64,000 nt of DNA from Pseudomonas costantinii (lineage in GTDB: Bacteria > Pseudomonadota > Gammaproteobacteria > Pseudomonadales > Pseudomonadaceae): positions 1 to 64,000 of the forward strand of contig NZ_MDDR01000006.1 in assembly GCF_001870435.1 (NCBI RefSeq), written 5' to 3'. The translations under genes were made by a program, and so were the position numbers. The notes below the pieces were generated by a model. The model ran no database searches, was not told the origin of the DNA, and was given only the letters and a program-made list of their open reading frames with translations. Of the stretch, positions 56,319 to 64,000 are shown piece after piece. Within the stretch, counting starts at the first letter, position 1, and every line of letters begins with the position of its first letter.

Positions 56319-57245
56319 GTGAGTGAGCGTTCCAGTCATTGGCAATTACAGACCATCGTCAGCCAACTGCGCGACGCCCGGGACCAGTGGCGAACGCGCA
56401 ATGGCCGGTTGAGTGGTGAGCATGGCGGCCGCGAGTTGCCGTCGCGTGAAGCGGTGGCGCAGATTCTCGAAGCGTTGTGCGGGGCACTGTTTCCGATGCG
56501 CCTGGGGCCGGTGGACCTGCGTGAAGAAAGTGAAGATTTTTACGTCGGCCATACCCTGGATGTTGCATTGAATGCCTTGCTCGCCCAGGCCCGTCTGGAG
56601 TTGCGTTACGCCGCACGCCAGGGCGCCAAGGATGACAGCGAAGTCGATGCGCTTGCCATTCGGCTGATCCAGGATTTCGCCCTGGCCTTGCCTTCGCTAC
56701 GCAGCCTGCTGGATACCGATGTGTTGGCCGCCTATCACGGCGACCCGGCTGCGCGCAGTGTGGATGAAGTGCTGCTCTGCTATCCGGGAATCCTGGCGGT
56801 GATTCACCATCGTCTGGCCCACCATTTGTATCGTGCCGGCTTGCCGTTGCTGGCACGGATCAGCGCGGAAATTGCTCACTCGGCCACGGGTATTGATATC
56901 CACCCGGGCGCCCAAATTGGCCCGAGTTTCTTTATCGACCACGGGACGGGTGTGGTGATTGGCGAGACCGCGATCATCGGCGAGCGTGTGCGTATCTACC
57001 AAGCGGTGACCCTGGGCGCCAAACGTTTCCCGGCAGATGAAGATGGGCAATTGCAGAAGGGCCATCCACGGCACCCGATTGTTGAGGATGACGTGGTGAT
57101 CTATGCCGGGGCGACGATCCTGGGGCGCATCACCATCGGCAAGGGTTCGACGATTGGCGGGAATGTATGGCTGACCCGCAGCGTGCCGGCAGGGGCGAAC
57201 ATCACCCAGGCGAATTTGCAGCATGAGGATGGGGCGCAGAAATAG
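56319..57245 (+). CDS. cysE: Serine O-acetyltransferase (EpsC/CysE type)
   Basis: Acetylates L-serine to O-acetylserine, the acceptor of sulfide in cysteine synthesis. The 308-residue protein has an N-terminal helical domain and a left-handed beta-helix of hexapeptide repeats (about 210-300: IDIHPGAQIG, DHGTGVVIGETAIIG, VTLGAKRFP). It is longer at the N-terminus than enteric CysE and matches the EpsC subgroup. The GTG start is chosen because AGGAG lies eight bases before it; an in-frame ATG nine codons upstream lacks such a site. It is divergent from dcyD. Confidence 0.9.
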   Translation: MSERSSHWQLQTIVSQLRDARDQWRTRNGRLSGEHGGRELPSREAVAQILEALCGALFPMRLGPVDLREESEDFYVGHTLDVALNALLAQARLELRYAARQGAKDDSEVDALAIRLIQDFALALPSLRSLLDTDVLAAYHGDPAARSVDEVLLCYPGILAVIHHRLAHHLYRAGLPLLARISAEIAHSATGIDIHPGAQIGPSFFIDHGTGVVIGETAIIGERVRIYQAVTLGAKRFPADEDGQLQKGHPRHPIVEDDVVIYAGATILGRITIGKGSTIGGNVWLTRSVPAGANITQANLQHEDGAQK

Positions 57246-57250
57246 TATTT

Positions 57251-57362
57251 GATCGTTCCCACGCTCTGCGTGGGAATGCCTCTCGTGACGCTCCGCGTCA
57301 CGACTTCAAAGCAGACGCAGAGCGTCCAAGGCTGCATTCCCACGCAGAGCGTGGGAATGATC
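57251..57362. repeat. Long palindromic intergenic repeat, copy 4
   Basis: A 112-bp copy starting five bases after the cysE stop, GATC to GATC. Confidence 0.85.
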
Positions 57363-57371
57363 AGGCGTATT

Positions 57372-57396
57372 ACGTTCAGTAATCACTGAACGTTTT
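57372..57396 (+). terminator. Terminator-like hairpin after cysE
   Basis: ACGTTCAGT and ACTGAACGT, a perfect nine-base stem with a four-base loop, followed by TTT. Could alternatively be a protein-binding palindrome of the betT promoter. Confidence 0.6.
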
Positions 57397-57486
57397 GCCA
57401 TCCCCACCCGTCATACCTTTCCTTGAGCTAGTGTAGGAATTGTCTACCACTCAGCCCTGCGATTAGTCCCGGACCGCTTATCCATG

Positions 57487-57514
57487 TTTAACTTGAATGC
57501 TCGTTCAAGTTAAA
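57487..57514. promoter_or_regulatory. TetR-type palindrome upstream of betT
   Basis: TTTAACTTGAA and TTCAAGTTAAA are perfect 11-base arms around six bases, about 95 bases before betT. BetI, the TetR-type choline repressor, binds TTGAAC-GTTCAA sites in front of bet genes; this site has the same half-sites with wider spacing. BetI binding is inference. Confidence 0.55.
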
Positions 57515-57607
57515 TCCGGTGGTTCGCTGCCCGCTCACAACAGGAGGCTTACCTTTGCTGAGTCCGTTATTGACAGCCACATCCCACTTCCTCGGGGTGC
57601 ATCGTTC

Positions 57608-59608
57608 ATGAGTGCATCGTCCACCCCATCCAGCGGCCAAGTGCGCATGAATGCGCCGGTTTTCTACTTTGCCGCCACCGTCATTCTGCTGTTCGGCCTC
57701 ACGGTCATCGCTATCCCGCAACAGGCCGGTGCCTGGCTGCTGGCGGCGCAAAACTGGGCGGCCAATACGGTCGGCTGGTACTACATGTTGGCGATGACCC
57801 TGTATCTGGTCTTCGTGGTGGTCACCGCGCTATCGGGCTACGGCAAGATAAAACTCGGTGCCGACCACGACGAGCCCGAATTCAGTTACCTGTCCTGGGC
57901 CGGCATGCTGTTCGCCGCCGGGATCAGCATCACGCTGTTTTTCTTCTGTGTCTCCGAGCCGCTGACGCACCTGGTGCAACCGCCCCAGGGCGCGCCGATG
58001 AACGCCGACGCTGCACGCCAAGCCATGCAGATTCTGTTTCTGCACTGGGGCCTGCACGGCTGGGGTGTGTTTGCCTTTGTCGGCATGGCCCTGGCGTATT
58101 TTGCCTATCGGCATAACCTGCCGCTGGCGTTGCGTTCGGCGCTGTACCCGCTGATCGGCAAGCGCATCAACGGCCCCATCGGTTACGCGGTGGACGGTTT
58201 CGGCATCATCGCCACGGTGTTCGGCCTGGGTGCCGACATGGGATTTGGTGTGTTGCACCTTAATTCCGGATTGGATTACCTGTTTGGTATTGCCCACACC
58301 CAGTGGATCCAGGTCGGCCTGATCACGCTGATGATGGGTGCCGCGATCCTCGTCGCAGTCGCCGGTGTCGACAAAGGCGTGCGGGTGATGTCCGACATCA
58401 ACATGCTGCTGGCCTGTGCGCTGCTGCTGTTTGTGTTGTTCGCAGGCCCCACCCAGCATCTGCTCAACACACTGATTCAGAACCTGGGTGACTACCTGGG
58501 CGCCTTGCCGACCAAGAGCTTCGACGTGTACGCCTACGACAAACCCAGCGACTGGCTGGGCGGTTGGACGGTGTTCTACTGGGCCTGGTGGATTGCATGG
58601 TCGCCGTTCGTGGGCCTGTTTATCGCGCGTATTTCCCGTGGCCGTACCATCCGTGAATTCGTGTTTGGCGTGCTGCTGATTCCGTTGGGGTTCACGTTGG
58701 CGTGGATGTCGATCTTCGGCAACAGCGCCATCGACCAAGTGCTTAACCACGGGATGACGGCGCTCGGTCAGTCGGCCATCGATGACCCGTCGATGAGCCT
58801 CTACCTGCTGCTGGAAACCTACCCGTGGAGCAAGACGGTAATCGCGGTCACGGTGTTTATCAGCTTCGTGTTCTTCGTCACCTCGGCTGACTCCGGCACT
58901 GTAGTGCTGTCGACCCTGTCGTCCAAAGGCGGCAACGCCGATGAAGACGGCCCGAAATGGCTGCGCGTGTTCTGGGGGGCGATGACTGCATTGGTCACCA
59001 GTGCGTTGCTGTTTGCCGGCAGTATCGATTCGCTGAAATCCGCCGTGGTACTGACCTCGCTGCCGTTCTCGCTGATCCTGTTGCTGATGATGTGGGGGCT
59101 GCACAAGGCCTTCTATCTCGAGTCGCAAAAGCAGATCGCCCAACTGCATTCGTTGGCACCGGTGTCGGCTGCGCGTAAGGGCCGAGGCGGCTGGCGCCAA
59201 CGTTTGAGTCAGGCCGTGCACTTCCCATCGCGAGATGAGGTGTACCGTTTCCTTGAATCGACAGTGCGCCCGGCGATCGAAGAAGTGACGGCGGTGTTTG
59301 TCGAGAAAGGCCTGAATGTCGTGACCCAACCGGACCCGGCCAACGACAGCGTCAGCCTGGAAATCGGCCATGGCGAGGAGCGCCCGTTTGTCTACCAGGT
59401 ACAGATGCGCGGCTATTTTACGCCGTCGTTTGCGCGGGGCGGCATGGGCAAAAAAGAGATCAACAACCGCCGCTATTATCGGGCGGAAGTGCACTTGAGT
59501 GAGGGCAGCCAGGACTACGATCTGGTGGGCTACACCAAGGAGCAGATCATCAACGACATCCTTGACCAGTACGAGCGACACCTGCAGTTCCTGCACCTGG
59601 TGCGCTAG
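57608..59608 (+). CDS. betT: Choline/betaine BCCT transporter BetT
   Basis: A 666-residue sodium- or proton-coupled carrier of quaternary ammonium compounds. Twelve membrane segments span about 20-510; the BCCT signature GWTVFYWAWWIAWSPFVGLFIARISRGRTI is intact, as is the glycine/aromatic substrate region. A long cytoplasmic C-terminus (about 520-666) is typical of osmoregulated BetT. The ATG MSASSTP is favoured; a 37-codon upstream frame overlaps the palindrome. It lies in the sulfur cluster, where choline-O-sulfate is a possible additional substrate. Confidence 0.88.
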   Translation: MSASSTPSSGQVRMNAPVFYFAATVILLFGLTVIAIPQQAGAWLLAAQNWAANTVGWYYMLAMTLYLVFVVVTALSGYGKIKLGADHDEPEFSYLSWAGMLFAAGISITLFFFCVSEPLTHLVQPPQGAPMNADAARQAMQILFLHWGLHGWGVFAFVGMALAYFAYRHNLPLALRSALYPLIGKRINGPIGYAVDGFGIIATVFGLGADMGFGVLHLNSGLDYLFGIAHTQWIQVGLITLMMGAAILVAVAGVDKGVRVMSDINMLLACALLLFVLFAGPTQHLLNTLIQNLGDYLGALPTKSFDVYAYDKPSDWLGGWTVFYWAWWIAWSPFVGLFIARISRGRTIREFVFGVLLIPLGFTLAWMSIFGNSAIDQVLNHGMTALGQSAIDDPSMSLYLLLETYPWSKTVIAVTVFISFVFFVTSADSGTVVLSTLSSKGGNADEDGPKWLRVFWGAMTALVTSALLFAGSIDSLKSAVVLTSLPFSLILLLMMWGLHKAFYLESQKQIAQLHSLAPVSAARKGRGGWRQRLSQAVHFPSRDEVYRFLESTVRPAIEEVTAVFVEKGLNVVTQPDPANDSVSLEIGHGEERPFVYQVQMRGYFTPSFARGGMGKKEINNRRYYRAEVHLSEGSQDYDLVGYTKEQIINDILDQYERHLQFLHLVR

Positions 59609-59633
59609 TCACCAGTCCCACAAAAGAGCCTGA

Positions 59634-59660
59634 AAGCCCCGTCCTACGGGGCTTTCTTAA
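59634..59660 (+). terminator. Rho-independent terminator after betT
   Basis: GAAAGCCCCG and CGGGGCTTTC, a perfect 10-base stem with a five-base loop, followed by TT. Confidence 0.85.
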
Positions 59661-59775
59661 ACTTAATTTCATCCGTCAAAGCCCCTCTTTGACGCGGAAC
59701 TGTCATCTGGCCACTGCGTAATTGTGTGAAGCGTTTGACGCTTTCATTTCAGAACAGTGACGGAGACCGGTAACA

Positions 59776-61125
59776 ATGAAGACGTTAATAAGCCCTATGG
59801 TGGGTGCCGCCATGGCGAGCTTTATGCTGTCCGCCCACGCCGATTTTATCGATGACAGCCATGCCGATGTGACCCTGCTCAATCGCTATCTCAACCAGCA
59901 GGGGCGTGATGTGGTGAACAGCACCGCCAAGGCCCACAGCATTCGTGATTGGGGCCAGGGTTTCGAGTTCAACTTCAAGTCCGGCTACACCGAAGGGCCA
60001 GTCGGTTTTGGCCTGGACTTGCAGGCGTTCTACGGTTTGAAACTGGATTCCGGTGGCGACCTCAACGACAAGGATCATCAGGGCCGTTACCCCGGCAGTA
60101 TGTTCCCGCTGGACAACGGCAAGTCGGCTGACCAGTTCGGTGTATTGAGCCCGACGTTCAAGATGCGCTTTGCCAAGGATGAACTACGCGTCGGCACGCT
60201 CTACGGCAACAACCCGGTGTTGGCCAACACCGACGGTCGTCTGTACCAGCAGACCAACACCGGCGTGCAACTGGTGTCCAAGGATGTCTCTGACTTCACC
60301 TTCACCGGCGGCGATATCTTCAAGACCAAGATTCGTAACGAATCCAGTGACCAAGGCATGATCACCGCCGGTGGCACTAAAGATAGCGATCGCTTTCTCT
60401 TCGGCGGGGCCGACTACACCGGCATCCAGAACACCACGGTCAGCCTGTGGTATTCGAACCTTGAGGATTACTACCAACAGTTCTTCCTCGGTGCCAAACG
60501 CCATGACGCCTTGTCGGTAGGCGCGATCGACACCGATGTGCGGGTATTCCGCAGCTTGGGTGTGGGCGGTAACGCCGATGGCGACAAAGACTATTCCGCC
60601 AGCGGTCTCTACGGCGACGGCACGAGCAAGGGCCGCATCAACCAAACCACCGCCAGCTTGCTTGAAAGCTACAGCCTGGACGGCCATACCGTCGGCTTGG
60701 GCATCCAGAAAAACAGCGGCGACAGTGACTTTCCGTACCTCGACTCCGGCCTGAACAGCGGCGACAACCGCCAGGGTCCGGGTTCAGGTGCCGACACCCC
60801 GGCGCTGACCAACATGCAATTGAACAAATTCCAGCACGCGGGTGAACGTACTTGGCTGGCGCAGTACAAGTATGACTTCGGCAAGCTTGGCCTCACCGGC
60901 CTGACGTTCTCCGCCGCTTATGCACACGGTGATGACATTCGCACGGTGCAGGGCACCACCAGCGAATGGGAACGTAACATTGCGGTGGCTTACCAAGTAC
61001 CGACCGGCACCCTCAAAGGCCTGGGCGTGACCTGGAAAAATGCTCACGCCAGCCCGGATATTACGGGTGCCACTGTGCAAGATGAAAACCGCTTCTATGT
61101 CAGCTATGTCGTTCCACTCTGGTAG
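59776..61125 (+). CDS. OprD-family outer-membrane porin
   Basis: A 449-residue substrate-specific porin: signal peptide cut after AHA (residue 22), then DFIDDSHADVTLLNRYLNQQGRD, the OprD-family start, an 18-stranded barrel and the terminal aromatic VVPLW. The subfamily (OprE/OprQ-like) and its substrate cannot be fixed. The mature protein has no Cys. The gene lies alone between two terminators, near taurine genes, so a sulfonate or sulfur compound is possible. Confidence 0.9.
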   Translation: MKTLISPMVGAAMASFMLSAHADFIDDSHADVTLLNRYLNQQGRDVVNSTAKAHSIRDWGQGFEFNFKSGYTEGPVGFGLDLQAFYGLKLDSGGDLNDKDHQGRYPGSMFPLDNGKSADQFGVLSPTFKMRFAKDELRVGTLYGNNPVLANTDGRLYQQTNTGVQLVSKDVSDFTFTGGDIFKTKIRNESSDQGMITAGGTKDSDRFLFGGADYTGIQNTTVSLWYSNLEDYYQQFFLGAKRHDALSVGAIDTDVRVFRSLGVGGNADGDKDYSASGLYGDGTSKGRINQTTASLLESYSLDGHTVGLGIQKNSGDSDFPYLDSGLNSGDNRQGPGSGADTPALTNMQLNKFQHAGERTWLAQYKYDFGKLGLTGLTFSAAYAHGDDIRTVQGTTSEWERNIAVAYQVPTGTLKGLGVTWKNAHASPDITGATVQDENRFYVSYVVPLW

Positions 61126-61174
61126 GAAATTGCTGTAAAACGGAAGGGCAGACTTAAGCGATTCAGCTGGTTAA

Positions 61175-61210
61175 AAGGCCTGGGAATAAGGTTATTCCCA
61201 GGCCTTATTT
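61175..61210 (+). terminator. Rho-independent terminator after the porin
   Basis: A perfect 15-base stem, AAGGCCTGGGAATAA and its complement, with a two-base centre, followed by ATTT. Nearly symmetric, so it may act in both directions. Confidence 0.85.
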
Positions 61211-61233
61211 GCCCTAAGCCCAGAGAGGATTCG

Positions 61234-62271
61234 ATGACGTACATTGCTGCCGAAAACCGCTATGAATCTATCCCGTATCGCCGCGTAGGCCGCAGTGGAT
61301 TGGTGCTACCGGCACTGTCCCTGGGGTTGTGGCACAACTTTGGCGACAGCACCCCGATCGACACCCAGCGCGCCCTGTTGCGCACCGCGTTCGACCTAGG
61401 GATCAACCACTTCGACCTGGCCAACAACTACGGCCCACCTTACGGCAGCGCCGAGATCAACTTCGGTCGTTTGCTGCGCGAAGATTTCAAGCACTACCGC
61501 GACGAATTGATCATCTCCAGCAAGGCCGGTTGGGACATGTGGCCCGGCCCTTACGGCCAGGGCGGCGGTTCACGCAAGTACGTACTGGCGAGTCTGGACC
61601 AGAGCCTGCAACGCCTGGGCGTGGACTACGTGGATATTTTCTACTCCCACCGTTTTGACGCCGACACCCCCCTGGAAGAAACCGCCAGCGCCCTCGCCAC
61701 CGCCGTGCAACAAGGCAAGGCGTTGTACATCGGTATCTCGTCTTATTCGGGCGTAAAAACCCGCGAAATAGCAGCGCTGCTCAAAGAGTGGAAAGTGCCG
61801 TTGCTGATCCATCAGCCGGCCTACAACCTGCTCAACCGCTGGGTGGAAAAAGACCTGCTGGATACCACCGAAGAACTCGGTGCCGGTGTGATTGCGTTCA
61901 CGCCGCTGGCCCAGGGCTTGTTGACCGACAAGTACCTCAATGGTGTACCGGCTGATGCGCGGGTGAACCGCCCAGGTGGCGGCTCGCTGCAGGCCAAGCA
62001 CTTGTCCGAAGCGAACATTGCCCATGTGCGTGCTTTGAATGAAATCGCCAAGCGTCGTGGTCAGAGTCTGGCGCAATTGGCGTTGGCTTGGACCCTGCGC
62101 GATCCGCGAGTGACCAGTGCGCTGATCGGTGCGAGCCGGCCAGAGCAAATCATTGAAAACGTCGGGGCGTTGAAGAATCTGAGTTTCAGCGCAGAAGAAC
62201 TGGCGGAAATCGATCGGTTTGCGCAGGAAGGCGGGATTAACTTGTGGGAAAAGCCATCGACCGCTGAGTAA
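61234..62271 (+). CDS. yghZ: Aldo/keto reductase, YghZ (L-glyceraldehyde-3-phosphate reductase) type
   Basis: A 345-residue NADPH-dependent reductase. Catalytic residues are visible: Asp and Tyr in HFDLANNYGPP, Lys in IISSKAGW and His in IFYSHRFD; the C-terminal LIGASRPEQIIENV binds NADPH. Length and motifs match E. coli YghZ, which also reduces methylglyoxal. In this cluster it could reduce aldehydes released by TauD or AtsK, but this is inference. AGAGAGGA precedes the start. Confidence 0.88.
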   Translation: MTYIAAENRYESIPYRRVGRSGLVLPALSLGLWHNFGDSTPIDTQRALLRTAFDLGINHFDLANNYGPPYGSAEINFGRLLREDFKHYRDELIISSKAGWDMWPGPYGQGGGSRKYVLASLDQSLQRLGVDYVDIFYSHRFDADTPLEETASALATAVQQGKALYIGISSYSGVKTREIAALLKEWKVPLLIHQPAYNLLNRWVEKDLLDTTEELGAGVIAFTPLAQGLLTDKYLNGVPADARVNRPGGGSLQAKHLSEANIAHVRALNEIAKRRGQSLAQLALAWTLRDPRVTSALIGASRPEQIIENVGALKNLSFSAEELAEIDRFAQEGGINLWEKPSTAE

Positions 62272-62272
62272 T

Positions 62273-62385
62273 GATCGTTCCCACGCTCCGCGTGGGAATG
62301 CCTCTTGTGACGCTCCGCGTCACGGTTTCAAGAGCGGACGCGGAGCGCCCATGGCTGCATTCCCACGCAGAGCGTGGGAATGATC
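62273..62385. repeat. Long palindromic intergenic repeat, copy 5
   Basis: A 113-bp copy between the convergent aldo/keto reductase and tauD genes, starting one base after the former's stop and ending six bases before the tauD stop. Confidence 0.85.
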
Positions 62386-62391
62386 TGCTCG

Positions 62392-63228
62392 CTAGAACGG
62401 CACATCTCCAAGAATCGTCGCCCGATGCATCACCCGCCGCTGCGGCCGATAATCATCCACCGCGTAATGCTGCGTCACGCGGTTGTCCCAGAACGCCACA
62501 TCGTTTTCCTGCCAGCGCCAGCGAATGGTGAATTCCGGCCGTGTCGCATGAGCAAACAACAGCTTCAAAATCGCCTCGCTCTCCGCCGGTTCCAGCTCAT
62601 TAATCTTGGTGGTAAACCCGTCACTGACAAACAGCGACTTGCGGCCACTCACCGGATGCGTACGCACCACCGGGTGTGACAGCGGCGGATTTTTCTTGCG
62701 GGTTTCTTCCCAGCGCGCCAGGTCTTCGGCAGTGTTGCCAAAGCGCTCCAGCGGGAAGGATTTGGTGAAGTCGTGAGTGGCGGTGAGGCCATCGAGCAGG
62801 CGTTTGAGCGGCTCGGACAACGCCTCATACGCAGCAATGCCACTGGCCCACAGCGTATCGCCACCAAACGCCGGCAACAGCTTGGCGCTGAGCACCGCGC
62901 CGAGAGCCGGCGTCGGCAGGAAGGTCACGTCGGTGTGCCACACGGCGTTATCATGCACGTCGGTCACGGCGGTGTCGAGGATCAGCACTTCGGGCTGTTC
63001 CGGCACGTTGGGGTAGATTGGGTGGATATGCAGGTCGCCGAAGTTCGCCGCGAACCGTGCTTGCTGCTGCGGGTTGATGGCCTGGTCTCTGAAGAACAGC
63101 ACCGAGTGCGCGAGCAACGCCTGTTCAATGGCATCGCGGTCTTTGAGGTTCAACGGCTGGGTGATATCGACGCCACTGATCAGGGCGCCCAGGGCGGTGC
63201 TTAGCGGGGTAACGGTCAGGCTGCTCAT
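62392..63228 (-). CDS. tauD: Taurine dioxygenase TauD
   Basis: Fe(II)/2-oxoglutarate dioxygenase that converts taurine to aminoacetaldehyde and sulfite. The 278 residues have the HxD iron motif in [10 protein letters not shown] (His98, Asp100), the distal His in [10 protein letters not shown] and the 2-oxoglutarate-binding Arg in RRVMHRATI. Only one internal Met and no Cys. The start MSSLTVTPL is chosen over one 11 codons upstream that overlaps tauC. It is a paralogue of AtsK; motif context and the tauC neighbour fix the assignment. Confidence 0.94.
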   Translation of the reverse strand: MSSLTVTPLSTALGALISGVDITQPLNLKDRDAIEQALLAHSVLFFRDQAINPQQQARFAANFGDLHIHPIYPNVPEQPEVLILDTAVTDVHDNAVWHTDVTFLPTPALGAVLSAKLLPAFGGDTLWASGIAAYEALSEPLKRLLDGLTATHDFTKSFPLERFGNTAEDLARWEETRKKNPPLSHPVVRTHPVSGRKSLFVSDGFTTKINELEPAESEAILKLLFAHATRPEFTIRWRWQENDVAFWDNRVTQHYAVDDYRPQRRVMHRATILGDVPF

Positions 63229-63239
63229 GCTGTTCTCAC

Positions 63240-64000
63240 TCAATGTGCCTGGCCATGCCACGGCACCAGTTTACGCTGCAGGGCACGCAGGCCCATTTCC
63301 ATGGCGAAGGCGATCAGGGCGATCACCAGGATCCCCAGCACCACCACATCGGTGACCAGGAATTGCGCCGCCGACTGCACCATGAAGCCCAGGCCGCTGG
63401 TGGCCGCGATCAACTCGGCGGCGACTAATGTCGACCAGCCCACGCCCAAACCGATACGCACGCCGGTGAGGATGTCAGGCAGGGCGCTCGGCAGAATCAC
63501 ATGGCGAATCAGTTGGGCGCGAGTGGCCCCCAGCGACTGCGCGGCACGCAATTTGGCGGGGTCGACGGTGCGCACGCCGGTTGCGGTGGCGATGGCGATT
63601 GGCGCAAAGATCGCCAGGTAAATCAGCAACACCTTGGACAGCTCGCCGATGCCGCACCAGATCACGATCAGCGGCAGATAGGCCAAGGGTGGAATCGGCC
63701 GGTAGAACTCGATCAGCGGGTCGAGAATGCCGCGCGCAATACGGTTGGAACCGATGGCGATGCCCACCGGCACGGCGGTCAGAACCGCAAAACCCAGGCC
63801 CAGGCCGATACGGCTGAGGCTCGCGCCCAAGTGCTGCCACAAAGTGGAGTCCATGTAGCCCGTGGTCGCCAGCAGCCAGCCTTTTTGCAGTACGGCGGAT
63901 GGCGGTGGCAGGAATAGGGGTTCGATCAAACCGGTGGCGGTCACCGCCCACCAGATTGCCAGCAAGGTGACCAGGGTCAGCACGCTGATCCAACGTGTGC
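63240..64000 (-). CDS. tauC: Taurine ABC transporter permease TauC (5' end outside window)
   Basis: Inner-membrane permease of the taurine importer. At least 250 residues are visible with six hydrophobic segments and EAA-type loop [23 protein letters not shown]. The frame stays open to the right edge of the window (TRWISVL precedes the first possible internal start), so the N-terminus is missing. It lies 11 bases upstream of tauD in the usual tauABCD order; tauA and tauB should lie beyond the edge. Confidence 0.92.
   Translation of the reverse strand, partial: TRWISVLTLVTLLAIWWAVTATGLIEPLFLPPPSAVLQKGWLLATTGYMDSTLWQHLGASLSRIGLGLGFAVLTAVPVGIAIGSNRIARGILDPLIEFYRPIPPLAYLPLIVIWCGIGELSKVLLIYLAIFAPIAIATATGVRTVDPAKLRAAQSLGATRAQLIRHVILPSALPDILTGVRIGLGVGWSTLVAAELIAATSGLGFMVQSAAQFLVTDVVVLGILVIALIAFAMEMGLRALQRKLVPWHGQAH

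Noticed and set aside
57251..57362. CRISPR or tandem array from repeated GTTCCCACGC/GCGTGGGAA units
   Set aside because: Units are inverted within one palindromic element without unique spacers, and the same element is dispersed in the window.
57830..59596. A 588-codon minus-strand open frame opposite betT
   Set aside because: Composition (His, Gln, Arg) is that of an antisense shadow, and BetT on the plus strand is unmistakable.

Overview
The window looks like chromosomal DNA from a Pseudomonas of the fluorescens group. The DNA is GC-rich and densely coding. It carries paired REP elements (REPINs) of the GTGGGAGC type, and its gene orders are well known from Pseudomonas: desA / PAS-GGDEF-EAL / oscA / sbp / cysTWA at the left end and tcyNLJ / dcyD / betT / tauD / tauC at the right end. 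No rRNA, tRNA, phage, insertion sequence or CRISPR array was seen.

Layout. (1) 0.1-7.7 kb: fatty-acid desaturase desA, a c-di-GMP signalling protein, and the sulfate import block oscA-sbp-cysT-cysW-cysA. (2) 7.7-11.8 kb: a DUF962 membrane protein, a Crp/Fnr regulator, a lone receiver domain, and an AraC regulator with a second desaturase. (3) 11.8-24.3 kb: a sulfate-ester module made of arylsulfatase atsA, the ABC importer atsB-atsC with divergent atsR, the alkylsulfatase dioxygenase atsK, a second sulfatase-superfamily hydrolase, two paralogous LysR regulators and a TonB-dependent receptor. (4) 24.3-29.2 kb: an MFS exporter/importer, a nucleoside deaminase, a LysR regulator, then tonB-exbB-exbD. 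(5) 29.4-35.3 kb: an alpha/beta hydrolase, an unusual sigma-54 activator, an orphan MetQ-type binding protein and a four-gene polar amino-acid ABC operon. (6) 35.3-44.9 kb: mostly not sulfur-related: an AAA ATPase, a TriABC-like RND pump, a secreted glycosidase-like protein and a methyltransferase. (7) 44.9-57.2 kb: the metI-metN-metQ importer together with flavin monooxygenases (DszA-like and two SfnB/DszC-like), an Ig-fold protein, tcyNLJ, dcyD and serine acetyltransferase. (8) 57.6-64 kb: betT, an OprD-family porin, an aldo/keto reductase, tauD and the start-truncated tauC.

How it works together. Most of the window is equipment for obtaining sulfur when sulfate or cysteine runs out. Outer-membrane entry would be by the TonB receptor and porin, powered by the local TonB-ExbBD. 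Periplasmic binding proteins and ABC importers cover sulfate, sulfate esters, methionine-like compounds, cystine and taurine. Cytoplasmic enzymes (AtsA, AtsK, TauD, flavin monooxygenases, DcyD) release sulfite, sulfate or sulfide, and serine acetyltransferase supplies the carbon skeleton for cysteine. Many of these proteins have no methionine or cysteine beyond the start codon.

Main new observations: a recurring ATGC-N7-GCAT box, in two cases with an identically spaced GAATATTTT, in front of the sulfatase/TonB genes; a 20-residue leader ORF translationally coupled to the monooxygenase/met operon; a sigma-54 activator without DNA-binding domain and with an altered GAFTGA loop; a structured terminator in the tonB leader; and a roughly 110-bp palindromic repeat that supplies the C-termini of two ORFs.
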